From contig JABTUE010000001.1 in assembly GCA_015075515.1 (NCBI GenBank), positions 949,001-1,013,000 on the forward strand: a stretch of 64,000 nt of DNA, written 5' to 3'. The position numbers were made by a program, and so were the translations under genes. The notes below the pieces were generated by a model. The model was not told where the DNA came from and searched no databases. It saw only the letters and a program-made list of their open reading frames with translations. This document shows, piece after piece, positions 46,920 through 55,608 of the stretch (position 1 is its first letter; every line of letters starts with the position of its first letter). The stretch is from Planctomycetota bacterium. GTDB taxonomy: Bacteria > Planctomycetota > UBA8742 > UBA2392.

Positions 46920-48140
46920 ATGGGCTACAAGATGATCACCGAGCGCGGCGCCGTGCCCGTCAAGGCCTGGGTCGAAGGCGTGGACTTCGAAGACGAAGCC
47001 CGCAAACAGTTGATCAACACCGCCAGGCTGCCCTTTGTCTTCAAGTGGGTCGCCGCCATGCCCGACACGCACTGGGGCCTGGGCGCGACGGTGGGCAGCG
47101 TAGTCGCCACCAGGGGCGCGATTGTTCCCGCCGCCGTGGGGGTGGACATCGGCTGCGGCATGGCCGCATACCGCACGACACTCAAGGCTGAAGACCTGCC
47201 CGACAACCTGGCCGGCATCCGCGCCGCAATTGAACGCGCCGTGCCCCACGGCCGCACCGACCGCGGAGGCCGCGGCGACCGGGGCGCCTGGCACAACCCG
47301 CCGGATGAAAACCTGGCGGCGTTTGCGCGAATTGCTCCGGCCTATGAGCGCATCATCGCCAGGTACCCCAAACTGGCGCGCAACGCCGACCCGACGAGCC
47401 ACCTGGGCACTCTGGGTACCGGCAACCACTTCATCGAGGTCTGTCTGGACACCGAAGGTGCGGTGTGGGTGATGCTGCACAGCGGGTCGCGCGGGGTGGG
47501 CAACCGCATCGGAACGCTGTTCATTGATCTGGCCAAGGCCGACCTGCGCCGCCACAACCGTAACCTGCCCGACGAGAATCTGGCCTATCTGGAAGAAGGC
47601 AGCGAACACTTTGCCGATTACGTCGAGGCCGTGGAGTGGGCCCAGACCTATGCCGCGCTGAACCGCGACCTGATGATGAAGGCGGTGCTCAACGCGCTGC
47701 AGCAGAATGTGGGCAAGGCATTCACGACCGACGCCTTGTGCGTGAACTGCCATCACAATTACGTCCAGCGCGAAACTCACTACGGTGAGGAAGTATTCGT
47801 CACGCGCAAGGGCGCCGTGCGCGCCGGGGCGGGTGAACTGGGCATCATCCCGGGCAGCATGGGCGCGCGCAGCTATATCGTGCGCGGCAAGGGCAACCCC
47901 GAAAGCTTCTGCTCGTGCAGCCACGGCGCGGGCCGCAAAATGAGCCGCAACGAGGCCAAAAAGAAGTTCACGCTCGAGCAGCACCGGGCCGCCACCGAAG
48001 GCGTGGAGTGCCGCAAGGACAAGGCCGTGATTGACGAAACGCCCGGCGCCTACAAGGACATTGACGCCGTGATGGAAGCCCAGCGCGACCTGGTCGAGGT
48101 GCTGCACACGCTGAAACAGGTGGTGTGCGTCAAGGGTTAG
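46920..48140 (+). CDS. rtcB: RNA-splicing/repair ligase RtcB
   Basis: This 406-residue ligase joins RNA ends carrying 2',3'-cyclic phosphate or 3'-phosphate to 5'-OH ends using GTP and Mn2+, as in tRNA repair. It matches the short E. coli-type form in length. The metal-site segment 'GVDIGCGM' gives Asp76 and Cys79. 'LGTGNHFIEV' and 'LHSGSRGVGNRIG' follow. The guanylylated His335 is in 'CSCSHGAGRKMSR'. The ATG follows AGGAG. It is divergent from a 15-gene tRNA array with a shared intergenic dyad, which suggests joint or opposed control. No RtcA, archease or RtcR gene is in the window. Confidence 0.95.
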   Translation: MGYKMITERGAVPVKAWVEGVDFEDEARKQLINTARLPFVFKWVAAMPDTHWGLGATVGSVVATRGAIVPAAVGVDIGCGMAAYRTTLKAEDLPDNLAGIRAAIERAVPHGRTDRGGRGDRGAWHNPPDENLAAFARIAPAYERIIARYPKLARNADPTSHLGTLGTGNHFIEVCLDTEGAVWVMLHSGSRGVGNRIGTLFIDLAKADLRRHNRNLPDENLAYLEEGSEHFADYVEAVEWAQTYAALNRDLMMKAVLNALQQNVGKAFTTDALCVNCHHNYVQRETHYGEEVFVTRKGAVRAGAGELGIIPGSMGARSYIVRGKGNPESFCSCSHGAGRKMSRNEAKKKFTLEQHRAATEGVECRKDKAVIDETPGAYKDIDAVMEAQRDLVEVLHTLKQVVCVKG

Positions 48141-48160
48141 ATGCTTCGTATACTCACGGC

Positions 48161-48817
48161 GTGGCGATCAGCGTCCGTAAAGGCAAAACCCTCAAGCGCC
48201 GTTTTGACGCCGCGGCGCGGTGGCTGGCCTGGCATGTCGGCTGGGCCGGCGCCGTGGCGCTGACGCTGTGCGGCCTTTTGTGGCTGGCGCCGGCGGAAAG
48301 CTGGGACGGCGTGGCCGGTCTGCGCGCCTCGCACTGGCCGGTGTACGCCATGGTCGCCCTGATGACGGCCAGCCTTCTGGGCTGGAGCTTTGTTGAGGCC
48401 GGGCAAGACCGCATCGAGCACCGCGTCGGCAAGGGCGTTTCGGCCGTGCTGTTTGTAGTGCTTCCGGTGTTCTGTCTGGCCTGCACGCTGTGGCCTGGCG
48501 CGCTGGAGCGCGAGATCGGGCCCGACCGCGGGCACCCGCTGTGGCTTGCGGTGCGCTGGTACCCGCCCCTGTTGACCATGCTTTGTGCAGCGGTGTTCCT
48601 GACGTGGAAGTCGCGCCCGCGGCGGCGGGTTTACTGGGATCGCGGCGCGGGTTATGCACTGCTACTGGCGCCTTACGCCCTGCTGTTTGCGGTTCTGGAA
48701 CTGGGTGTGCGCTGGCAATGGCTCAGCGACGCGCACGGCCGCACGCTGAGCGAACTGGGCAGCGCGGCGATCGTGCTGCAGATCGTCGCCGCGTTTGTGA
48801 TCGGCGCGGCCGATTGA
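48161..48817 (+). CDS. Four-helix integral membrane protein of unknown function
   Basis: The frame can start at GTG 48125 (overlapping the rtcB end) or, as chosen, at GTG 48161. Neither has a clear ribosome site, and a TATACT lies just upstream of the second. The ~218-residue product has a basic N-terminus (ISVRKGKTLKRRF) and hydrophobic helices near 'VGWAGAVALTLCGLLWLA', 'YAMVALMTASLLGWSF', 'VSAVLFVVLPVFCLACTLWP', 'PLLTMLCAAVFLTW', 'YALLLAPYALLFAVLELGV' and 'AIVLQIVAAFVIGAA'. I recognise no family. It may be cotranscribed with rtcB. Confidence 0.55.
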   Translation: MAISVRKGKTLKRRFDAAARWLAWHVGWAGAVALTLCGLLWLAPAESWDGVAGLRASHWPVYAMVALMTASLLGWSFVEAGQDRIEHRVGKGVSAVLFVVLPVFCLACTLWPGALEREIGPDRGHPLWLAVRWYPPLLTMLCAAVFLTWKSRPRRRVYWDRGAGYALLLAPYALLFAVLELGVRWQWLSDAHGRTLSELGSAAIVLQIVAAFVIGAAD

Positions 48818-48896
48818 CCGCAACCGGCGGAAAACCGGCCAATTCCCTACACGCCCGGCCAATCGTGGGCACAATGGTGCGCCCACGGAGGTATCC

Positions 48897-49988
48897 ATGC
48901 GCGCGTTCTCTGTTGTGTTGATGCTGCTACTGCTGGCCGCTGTGGCAACGGCCCAGGACAAGCCGGCCGCCTACCGGTTGCCTGAATCAGCCGCCTTTAC
49001 CGAAGAAGAAGTCAGCATCAGGATTGCCGCCGACAAACCCGAACAGGAGTGGGCGATCGCCGGCATGCTGAACATCCCCAGAGGCGAAAAACCGGCCGCC
49101 GGCTGGCCCGCCGTGCTGTACATCAGCGGCTCGGGCAGCCAGGAACGCCACGGCTTTCAGGGCGGACTGGACCTCGGCACGTGGCAATTTCTTGATGCGA
49201 TTGCCAACGCTGGCTTTGTCGTGCTGCGCACGGACGACCGCGGGGTGGGGAAAACGCCGTTGGGTCCCGCCGGCATGAAGCCCGAAGACCTGGGTTATGA
49301 CGACCTGGTGTCCGATGCCCGCCACGGCCTGAAGTTCTTGCAGGCCCGGCCCGAAGTAAACAAACAGCGTGTGTTTCTGGTCGGCCACAGCGAGGGCGGC
49401 CTGACGGCCCCGATTCTGGCCGGCGAAGACACCACGGTGGCGGGCGTGGTGCTGCTGGCGGCGATGGGGCGCAACCTGTACGACGTGACACTCGAACAGG
49501 TGCAGGATTCCATGACCGGCCAGCCCAAGGCCCAGCAGGAGATGAACCTCAAGGCCCAGCGAGAGTTCCAGAACGCCGTCAAGGAAAACCGCGAGCCGGA
49601 CTTCAACGTGCTGGGGCCGCTGGCGGCGCGCCAGCTTAAGGCCTCGTGGCAGACCAGTGTGCTGCCCATTCGCAAGTGGTGGCACCAGCATTTTGTAAAG
49701 GACGTGCCGGCCATTCATGCCGCCGTGAAGTGCCCGGTGCTGGTGCTGCAGGGCGAGGCCGACTTTCAGGTCAAGCCCGACAAGGACGCCCGCCAGATCG
49801 TAAAAAACATCATGGCCGGGCCCTGCCGGGAAGCCACGTTCAAGCTCTATGCTGACCTTGACCACCTGTTCAAACCCTGCGGTGGCCGCAAGTCTGAAAT
49901 GAAGATGTACTTTGAAAAGCGCGACGTTGACCCCGGCGTGATCCGCGATGTTGTCGCGTGGCTCAAGGATGTCGCGACCCGACCCTGA
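48897..49988 (+). CDS. Secreted alpha/beta-hydrolase (serine esterase/peptidase type)
   Basis: The 363-residue protein has a signal peptide ending 'VATAQ' (about residue 20). The hydrolase fold shows 'PAVLYISGSGSQERHG' (oxyanion region), 'GFVVLRTDDRGVGKT' and the nucleophile elbow GHSEGG with Ser165. Near the C-terminus are 'VLVLQGEADFQV' (acid) and 'YADLDHLFKPC' (catalytic His). This resembles the BD-FAE/dienelactone-hydrolase-like secreted group; the substrate is unknown. The ATG follows ACGGAGG. The WD40 gene begins 18 bases after the stop, so the two probably form an operon. Confidence 0.85.
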   Translation: MRAFSVVLMLLLLAAVATAQDKPAAYRLPESAAFTEEEVSIRIAADKPEQEWAIAGMLNIPRGEKPAAGWPAVLYISGSGSQERHGFQGGLDLGTWQFLDAIANAGFVVLRTDDRGVGKTPLGPAGMKPEDLGYDDLVSDARHGLKFLQARPEVNKQRVFLVGHSEGGLTAPILAGEDTTVAGVVLLAAMGRNLYDVTLEQVQDSMTGQPKAQQEMNLKAQREFQNAVKENREPDFNVLGPLAARQLKASWQTSVLPIRKWWHQHFVKDVPAIHAAVKCPVLVLQGEADFQVKPDKDARQIVKNIMAGPCREATFKLYADLDHLFKPCGGRKSEMKMYFEKRDVDPGVIRDVVAWLKDVATRP

Positions 49989-50006
49989 CCGGGCAGGAGA
50001 AACCCC

Positions 50007-53000
50007 ATGAAGCGCGTGATTGGTGTGACAGCGTTGCTGGCGTTGCTGTGTGCCTGGGTTCCCGCCACGGCCCAGGAAGGCCGCGCCGCCACGGAACTTG
50101 AGACGCAATGGGAAGAGTTCCTGCGCACGCTGACCATCGGCAAGGTCGGCCGTGAACACACGCTGGCCAAGGGGGCTTTGACCAGCGCCGTGTTTCTTTC
50201 CGACGGCAAGTCGTTGCTGGTGACCGGCACAGACCTGGCGCCCTGTGTCGTGGACGCCGACAGTGGCGCCGTACTGCGCGCCTTCGGCGGCAAGGCCGGC
50301 GTTGCCGCGCTTTCGCCCGACGGCGCGACGGTCGCGATCGCCGAACAGGCCACGGCGGTTCTCAAGAAATCCGAAGACGCCGGCCTGGTGCGCATGCTGG
50401 ACGCTGCGGGGGCCGAACTGTCGTGTCTGGCGTTCACACCCGACGGCAAGCATCTGGTGGGCGGCACAACGACGGCCGAGTTTGTGGTGTGGGATGTCGC
50501 GACCGGCACCGCAAAGCACAAGGGCAAGCTTTCCACCCGCGCCGACGAAGACACCGCGCCCGGCGAAATCACCGGCATTGCCGTTCCGGCCACGCAATGG
50601 ACGCTGGATCTTCTGGCCAAGGGCGTGGGAGCCAGCCTGAGCCTGGAAACGCTGCTGGACGGCAAGGTTACGCCCCAGAACCCGCTGCGGGCCAGTATCG
50701 TTGGCTATTCGACCTCGGGCCGTTACTGCCTGAGTGTCGTTCCCATGAACGCCGAGCGTTCCATGGCGTCGGTCAGCGACCTGTCGGGCGAGTACGTGAC
50801 TGGCATGTGGCTGGCCGATGTGGCCATACATGCCGTGGCCGCGGCTCCCGGCGATCTGGCCCTGGCGGCGGGTTATGCCGGGGGCAAGGTCGAGATCATC
50901 AGCCTGCGCCTGCCCAAAGCCGGCAAAGAAGTTCTGGGCGCCAAACCCGCCGTGGTTGCGACGCTGGATTGCGGCGCCCCGGTGCGGGGCCTGGCTTTCA
51001 GCGCCGACGGCGCGCAGCTCGCGGCCGCCTGCGGCGACGGCAAGCTGCGGCTGTTGCGGTCTGAGCGGCCGGTGCCCGAGGCCCTGCCCCGTCCGGCCGT
51101 GCCGGCGCGCAAGGTTGTGCCGACCCCGGCGCCCCGGCCCGCGCCGCGCCCCAACCCGCAGGACCCGCCTCTGCCGCCCGAGTTCAAGCGCTGGCTGGAT
51201 TTTGCCGGCGGCTTTTCCGTCAAGCGCACGGCCTTTGTTCAGGGCGGCCTGGCCCACGCCGACCTGTCGCCCGAAGGCGCACTGATTGCCGCCGCCGGGC
51301 CTGGCGCCGCCGTGACGGTTCTGGATGCCGCGTCCCTGCAGTCAGTTGCTGTTTTGCCCCAGCCTGCGGCCGACACCACCTGTGTGATCTGGGCCCCCGA
51401 CGGCCAGATGCTGGTGGCCGGCGACGCGTCGGGAACCCTGACGGCCTGGGGCCGTGACGCCTGGGATGTCAAATTTTCGCAGGCCGCGCACACCAAGGCC
51501 GTGCGCAGCCTGGCCTGGGCGCCCGACGGGCGCCATCTGGCCAGCGGCGGCGCCGACGGAACGGTCAAGGTGCACGACGCGGCCGGCATGCAGAAACAGA
51601 GCTACAGCCCCGGCTCGCACGCTCGCAACAACGACGGCGACACCGAAACCGTGTTTACCTGTGTCGGCTGGTCGGCCGACGGCCGCATGGTGCACGGCGG
51701 GACGTCGCGCTCGTCCAGTTATGGCTGGTCGTTCGGCGAACAACGCGGCGGCGGCTCATCCAGCACCAGTTGGGGCGGCAACGCCCGCACCATCCTGTTT
51801 GTCGGCGCCATGCCCGGCAGTGCCAAACGCCTGGACGCCGACAGCACCGGCAGCATCCGCATCACCGAAGGCGACGGCTGGGAATCCGGCGGCTCGTCCA
51901 GTGCCACCGTGCGCGGGCTGACGGCCGTGGCCTGCGGGCGGCGCTCGCTGCTGCTGTGGACGGCCACGCAGACCAGTCTTCAGGCTTTTTCCACCCACGT
52001 TCCGGTCACAACCCAGGAAGACGAAAACGGCCGCCGCTTTACCCGCAGCCACAGCCTGCGGCCCGGGCCGGTTCAGCCCACCGGCCTGTCGCCAATCTGC
52101 GCGTTGAGCCAGAGCGACGACGGGCTTTTGCTGCTGGTGGCCGCGGCCACGGGCGAGATTCAAGTATGGAGCGGCGATGCCCCGCCCCAGCCGCTGGGAG
52201 AAATTGACGCGGCCCTGGACGGCGTGGTTCCCGCCGCGCCGCCGCGCCTTCAGATTCTGGTTGCCCTGGGCGACGGACTGGCCGCCGGCTATGCCGACGG
52301 AACCATACGCCTGATGGACGAATCCGGCCGCCCCCGGCGCACACTTGTCGCCGGCACCTCGGCGATCACCGGCCTGTGGTACCAGGCCGGGGGCAGGTTT
52401 CTGCTCAGCCTTGACGCCGACGGCGAGGTCTGGCGCTTTGCTCTTGAGGGCGACCACGTCAAGCGCCGCCTGAAATGCCAGGCGCGCGGCCCGGAACAAC
52501 TGGCCCTGAGCCATGACGGCGGCCTGTGCGCCGCGCCGGGCAAGGATGCCGTGGAACTGTGGGACATTGCCGAAAACAAATCCGTGGCAGCCCTGGCATG
52601 GACCGGCGCGGTTCACGAACTGGCTTTTTCGGCCGATTCGCGATTTCTGGCCGTGCGCGACGGTGCCGATGTCACGGTGTTTGACTGCCGTTCGATGCTC
52701 AAGGCCGGCAGCACGAGGTTTGAAGGCTGCACGCGCCTGTGGTTCGCGGGCGAAGAACTGGTGGCGGTCTGCGGCACAGACCTGCACCGCCAGGGCTGGA
52801 AAGCCGGCGCCGCGCGCACGACCGTGAGCCTGGAAGCAGACCGCGCGGCCCATGCTGGCCGCGTGCAGCCCGCCGGTGACCGTGTGCTGTTTGCCGCCGG
52901 CCCGCGCGAGATCCGCGAACTGGATGCCTCCACCGGCCGCATCACCGCGCGCGTGACGGGCACGGACGATTTCGCGGCCTGGGCGGTTCTGGGCCAGAGG

Positions 53001-53054
53001 GTTGTCACGGCCTCGGCCAGCGGCCGGATGCTGCTGTGGAAGCTGCCCCGCTAG
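50007..53054 (+). CDS. Secreted WD40-repeat protein, probably two beta-propellers
   Basis: The 1015-residue protein has a signal peptide ('MKRVIGVTALLALLCAWVPATAQ'). It contains at least ten WD40-like blades, for example 'LSCLAFTPDGKHLVGGTTTAEFVVWDVATG', 'VRGLAFSADGAQLAAACGDGKLRLL', 'AVRSLAWAPDGRHLASGGADGTVKVHDAAG' and 'ELAFSADSRFLAVRDGADVTVFDC'. A Pro-rich linker at about 365-395 divides it into two sets, suggesting two propellers. A Ser/Gly-rich loop lies at about 565-600. It is likely a periplasmic or surface interaction platform. It is related in blade style to the WD40 end of the giant kinase, but no enzymatic domain is present. Confidence 0.85.
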   Translation: MKRVIGVTALLALLCAWVPATAQEGRAATELETQWEEFLRTLTIGKVGREHTLAKGALTSAVFLSDGKSLLVTGTDLAPCVVDADSGAVLRAFGGKAGVAALSPDGATVAIAEQATAVLKKSEDAGLVRMLDAAGAELSCLAFTPDGKHLVGGTTTAEFVVWDVATGTAKHKGKLSTRADEDTAPGEITGIAVPATQWTLDLLAKGVGASLSLETLLDGKVTPQNPLRASIVGYSTSGRYCLSVVPMNAERSMASVSDLSGEYVTGMWLADVAIHAVAAAPGDLALAAGYAGGKVEIISLRLPKAGKEVLGAKPAVVATLDCGAPVRGLAFSADGAQLAAACGDGKLRLLRSERPVPEALPRPAVPARKVVPTPAPRPAPRPNPQDPPLPPEFKRWLDFAGGFSVKRTAFVQGGLAHADLSPEGALIAAAGPGAAVTVLDAASLQSVAVLPQPAADTTCVIWAPDGQMLVAGDASGTLTAWGRDAWDVKFSQAAHTKAVRSLAWAPDGRHLASGGADGTVKVHDAAGMQKQSYSPGSHARNNDGDTETVFTCVGWSADGRMVHGGTSRSSSYGWSFGEQRGGGSSSTSWGGNARTILFVGAMPGSAKRLDADSTGSIRITEGDGWESGGSSSATVRGLTAVACGRRSLLLWTATQTSLQAFSTHVPVTTQEDENGRRFTRSHSLRPGPVQPTGLSPICALSQSDDGLLLLVAAATGEIQVWSGDAPPQPLGEIDAALDGVVPAAPPRLQILVALGDGLAAGYADGTIRLMDESGRPRRTLVAGTSAITGLWYQAGGRFLLSLDADGEVWRFALEGDHVKRRLKCQARGPEQLALSHDGGLCAAPGKDAVELWDIAENKSVAALAWTGAVHELAFSADSRFLAVRDGADVTVFDCRSMLKAGSTRFEGCTRLWFAGEELVAVCGTDLHRQGWKAGAARTTVSLEADRAAHAGRVQPAGDRVLFAAGPREIRELDASTGRITARVTGTDDFAAWAVLGQRVVTASASGRMLLWKLPR

Positions 53055-53071
53055 CCGGAGACAACAACACG

Positions 53072-53866
53072 ATGTCATTTCCCTATCGCGTGGTGGCCGT
53101 GACCGGCGCCAGTTCCGGCCTTGGGGCTGAGATGGCGCGGCAGCTGGCGGGCGCGGGCTGCAAGGTCGCCCTGATGGCCCGCAGCACCGACAAGCTGGCC
53201 GCGCTGGCCACTGAGTTGGGGCCCAATGCGTTGGCGTTGCCCTGTGACGTGGATGATTTCGCGCAGGTACGGGCGGCTGTCGCGCGGGCTGAAAGCGAAC
53301 TGGGCCCGGTTGAGTGCATGATCGCCAACGCCGGCATCGGCCAGAAACTGGCGCCCGGCCCCTGGGATCCCGCAGTGCCTGAACAGATCCTGCGCACCAA
53401 TGTGCAGGGTATGGTGCACGCGCTGTACGCCGTGCTGCCGGGCATGCAGGCGCGCGGGCGCGGGCACCTGGTGGGTGTGTCCAGCATGGCAAGTTACCAG
53501 GGCCTGCCGCTGGACGGCGGCTATGCCGCCAGCAAAGCCGCCCAGCGCGTCTTTCTGGAAGGCCTGCGCGTGCAGTTGCGCGGCACGGGCATTGCCGTGA
53601 CCTGCCTGTGCCCCGGGTTTGTGCGCACGCCGATGACGGACAAGAATGATTTTGACATGCCGTTTCTGCTGGAGGCCGACGCGGCCGCCCGCCGCATGCT
53701 GCACGCGATTGCGCGCAAGCGTCGCGTTTTCAACTTTCCGCGGCGGCTGGCGGCGCTGGTGTGGCTTGGTCAGCGCACGCCGCGCTGGCTGTTTGACGCG
53801 GTGCTGGCGCGCATGGGCAACCGGCCAACCAGACGCACACAGGCGTACAGCCATCCCCGGCCCTGA
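53072..53866 (+). CDS. Short-chain dehydrogenase/reductase
   Basis: The 264-residue NAD(P)-dependent oxidoreductase has the cofactor motif TGASSGLG (11-18) and an Arg at 37 after the second strand that suggests NADPH preference. It also has NAG (86-88), the catalytic Ser in 'VGVSSMAS', and Tyr151/Lys155 in YAASK. The substrate is unknown; the C-terminal basic segment is like that of DltE/YqjQ-type members. I chose the ATG at 53072, preceded by CCGGAG, over an in-frame GTG that overlaps the WD40 gene. Confidence 0.88.
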   Translation: MSFPYRVVAVTGASSGLGAEMARQLAGAGCKVALMARSTDKLAALATELGPNALALPCDVDDFAQVRAAVARAESELGPVECMIANAGIGQKLAPGPWDPAVPEQILRTNVQGMVHALYAVLPGMQARGRGHLVGVSSMASYQGLPLDGGYAASKAAQRVFLEGLRVQLRGTGIAVTCLCPGFVRTPMTDKNDFDMPFLLEADAAARRMLHAIARKRRVFNFPRRLAALVWLGQRTPRWLFDAVLARMGNRPTRRTQAYSHPRP

Positions 53867-53970
53867 CGCGGTGCTGATGCTTCAGCACCGGGCAGGATGT
53901 ATGCGCAACCAGTGTGGCGAATCGTTCCATTGCGAACTACCATAACCGGCCAATCTTGCCGGAGACCGCA

Positions 53971-54504
53971 ATGACCATCACACTGACAGAACTGCTGAAA
54001 CAGGAAGTGGAAGGCATGTATCGCTCAACGGAGGGTCTGCTGAAGCTTGTGGACCAGGACAAGCTGGGCTGGAAACCCGCCACAGGCAAGAACTGGATGA
54101 CAACCGGCCAGCTTCTGCATCACCTGACCAACGCCTGCGGGTTCTGCGTCAAGGGCTTTGTCACCGGCGACTGGGGCATACCGGCGGGCCAGAAGCCCGC
54201 AGACACGCCCGCCGACGCCATGCTGCCGCCGGCTGAAAAGATGCCCGCCGTGAAGTCTGTGGACGAATGCCGCCAGCTGCTGGCCGAAGACAAGAAGACG
54301 GCCCTGAAGTACATCAGCGAAGCGGGCGAAAAAAATCTGCTGGCCAAAACTCTCAGCGCCCCCTGGGGCGGCCCGCCGATGACGCTGTTTCAGCATATCA
54401 ACCACATGATCGGCCATCTGGGCCAGCACAAGGCCCAGTTGTTCTATTACCTCAAGCTGCAGGGCAAGGATGTCAACACCATGAACCTGTACGGCGGAGG
54501 CTGA
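53971..54504 (+). CDS. DinB-like four-helix metal-binding protein
   Basis: The 177-residue protein fits the DinB/YfiT superfamily. It has four long helices with histidines at the metal site: His50/His51 in 'TTGQLLHHLTNACGF' and a C-terminal 'LFQHINHMIGHLGQHKAQL'. Members include thiol-S-transferases and proteins of unknown function; substrates cannot be predicted. The ATG at 53971 follows GGAGA. A perfect terminator 20 bases downstream ends the transcript. Confidence 0.82.
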   Translation: MTITLTELLKQEVEGMYRSTEGLLKLVDQDKLGWKPATGKNWMTTGQLLHHLTNACGFCVKGFVTGDWGIPAGQKPADTPADAMLPPAEKMPAVKSVDECRQLLAEDKKTALKYISEAGEKNLLAKTLSAPWGGPPMTLFQHINHMIGHLGQHKAQLFYYLKLQGKDVNTMNLYGGG

Positions 54505-54524
54505 ACCTGACCATGCCCGCGACT

Positions 54525-54551
54525 CGCCCGCCGGGATCCGGCGGGCGTTTT
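54525..54551 (+). terminator. Intrinsic terminator after the DinB-like gene
   Basis: A perfect 10-bp stem, CGCCCGCCGG with CCGGCGGGCG (54525-54534 and 54538-54547), has a GAT loop and is followed by TTTTCGTT. It lies between convergent units and ends just before the aroF stop codon on the other strand. Confidence 0.85.
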
Positions 54552-54554
54552 CGT

Positions 54555-55574
54555 TCACACGGCAGCCACCGGCACGCGCAGCTCGCGAAAGCGGCGCACG
54601 TCGGCCATCAGATCCTCGAACTCGTGGTAGTGCAGGCTCTGGCGCCCGTCACTGAGGGCTTTGGCGGGCACCGGGTGAACTTCGACCATCGCGCCGTCGG
54701 CGCCCACCGCCAGCGCCGCCAGGGTCAGGGCCTTTACGTATTCACGTTTGCCGCTGGCGTGGGCGGGGTCAATGATGATCGGCAGGTGGGAAAGTTCCTT
54801 CACGACCGGCACGGCGGCGATGTCCAGCGTGTTGCGCGTGGCGGTCTCAAAGGTGCGGATGCCGCGCTCGCACAGGATGATCCGCGGGTTTCCCGCGTCG
54901 TGGATGTATTCGGCGGCCAGCAGCAGGTCTTCCACTTTTGCGCTCAGGCCGCGCTTGAGCATCACCGGCTTGTCGGCCTTGCCGACTTCCTTGAGCAGGT
55001 CAAAGTTCTGCATGTTGCGCGCGCCGATCTGCAGAATGTCAATGTAGCGCGCCACGGGCTCGATCTGGTGGATGCTCATCACTTCGCTGACGGTAGCCAG
55101 GCGGTTGGCGCGGCCGGCCTCAGCCATCATTTTCAGGCCGGGTTCACCCAGACCCTGGAACGCGTAGGGCGAGGTGCGCGGCTTGTAGGCGCCCCCGCGC
55201 AGCACCTGGGCCCCGCGCTGGGCCACGTTTTTGGCGGCGTCGTGGATCTGGGTTTCGCTTTCGACGGCGCAGGGCCCGGCAATTACTGGAAAGCTGCCGT
55301 CGCCGAATTTCACGCCCTTGACCTCGACCACGGTGTTGTCGGGGTGGTAATCGCGGCTGACACGCTTGAACGGATGCACGTCTTCGTGCACGTCGGTCAC
55401 GCCGGGCAGGGCGCGCAATTGCGGCACGTCAATCGGCGTGCGGCTGTTGGGCGCCGTGACCAGCGTGTTGCCGCAGTCGCGGCTGATGCTGGGCGTGGCG
55501 CCGAACTCTTCCAGCAGTTTGATGACGCCGGTGATTTCCTTGAGTGTGGCCCCGGCCTGCATGGTGATGATCAT
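54555..55574 (-). CDS. aroF: 3-deoxy-7-phosphoheptulonate (DAHP) synthase, type I-beta
   Basis: This 339-residue enzyme condenses phosphoenolpyruvate and erythrose 4-phosphate, the first step of the shikimate pathway. The N-terminal ~75 residues ('MIITMQAGATLKEITGVIKLLEEFG') form the ferredoxin-like regulatory domain found in Thermotoga-type enzymes. The barrel has 'VIAGPCAVES', 'LRGGAYKPRTSPYAFQGLG', 'LKRGLSAKVEDLLLAAEYI' and 'PIIIDPAHASGKREYV'. It follows trpA by 34 bases with its own CGGAG, so the trp operon ends with the gene supplying chorismate precursor. Confidence 0.93.
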   Translation of the reverse strand: MIITMQAGATLKEITGVIKLLEEFGATPSISRDCGNTLVTAPNSRTPIDVPQLRALPGVTDVHEDVHPFKRVSRDYHPDNTVVEVKGVKFGDGSFPVIAGPCAVESETQIHDAAKNVAQRGAQVLRGGAYKPRTSPYAFQGLGEPGLKMMAEAGRANRLATVSEVMSIHQIEPVARYIDILQIGARNMQNFDLLKEVGKADKPVMLKRGLSAKVEDLLLAAEYIHDAGNPRIILCERGIRTFETATRNTLDIAAVPVVKELSHLPIIIDPAHASGKREYVKALTLAALAVGADGAMVEVHPVPAKALSDGRQSLHYHEFEDLMADVRRFRELRVPVAAV

Positions 55575-55608
55575 GGCTGACTCCGTGTCGGGTGTCGAAA
55601 AACGGCAG

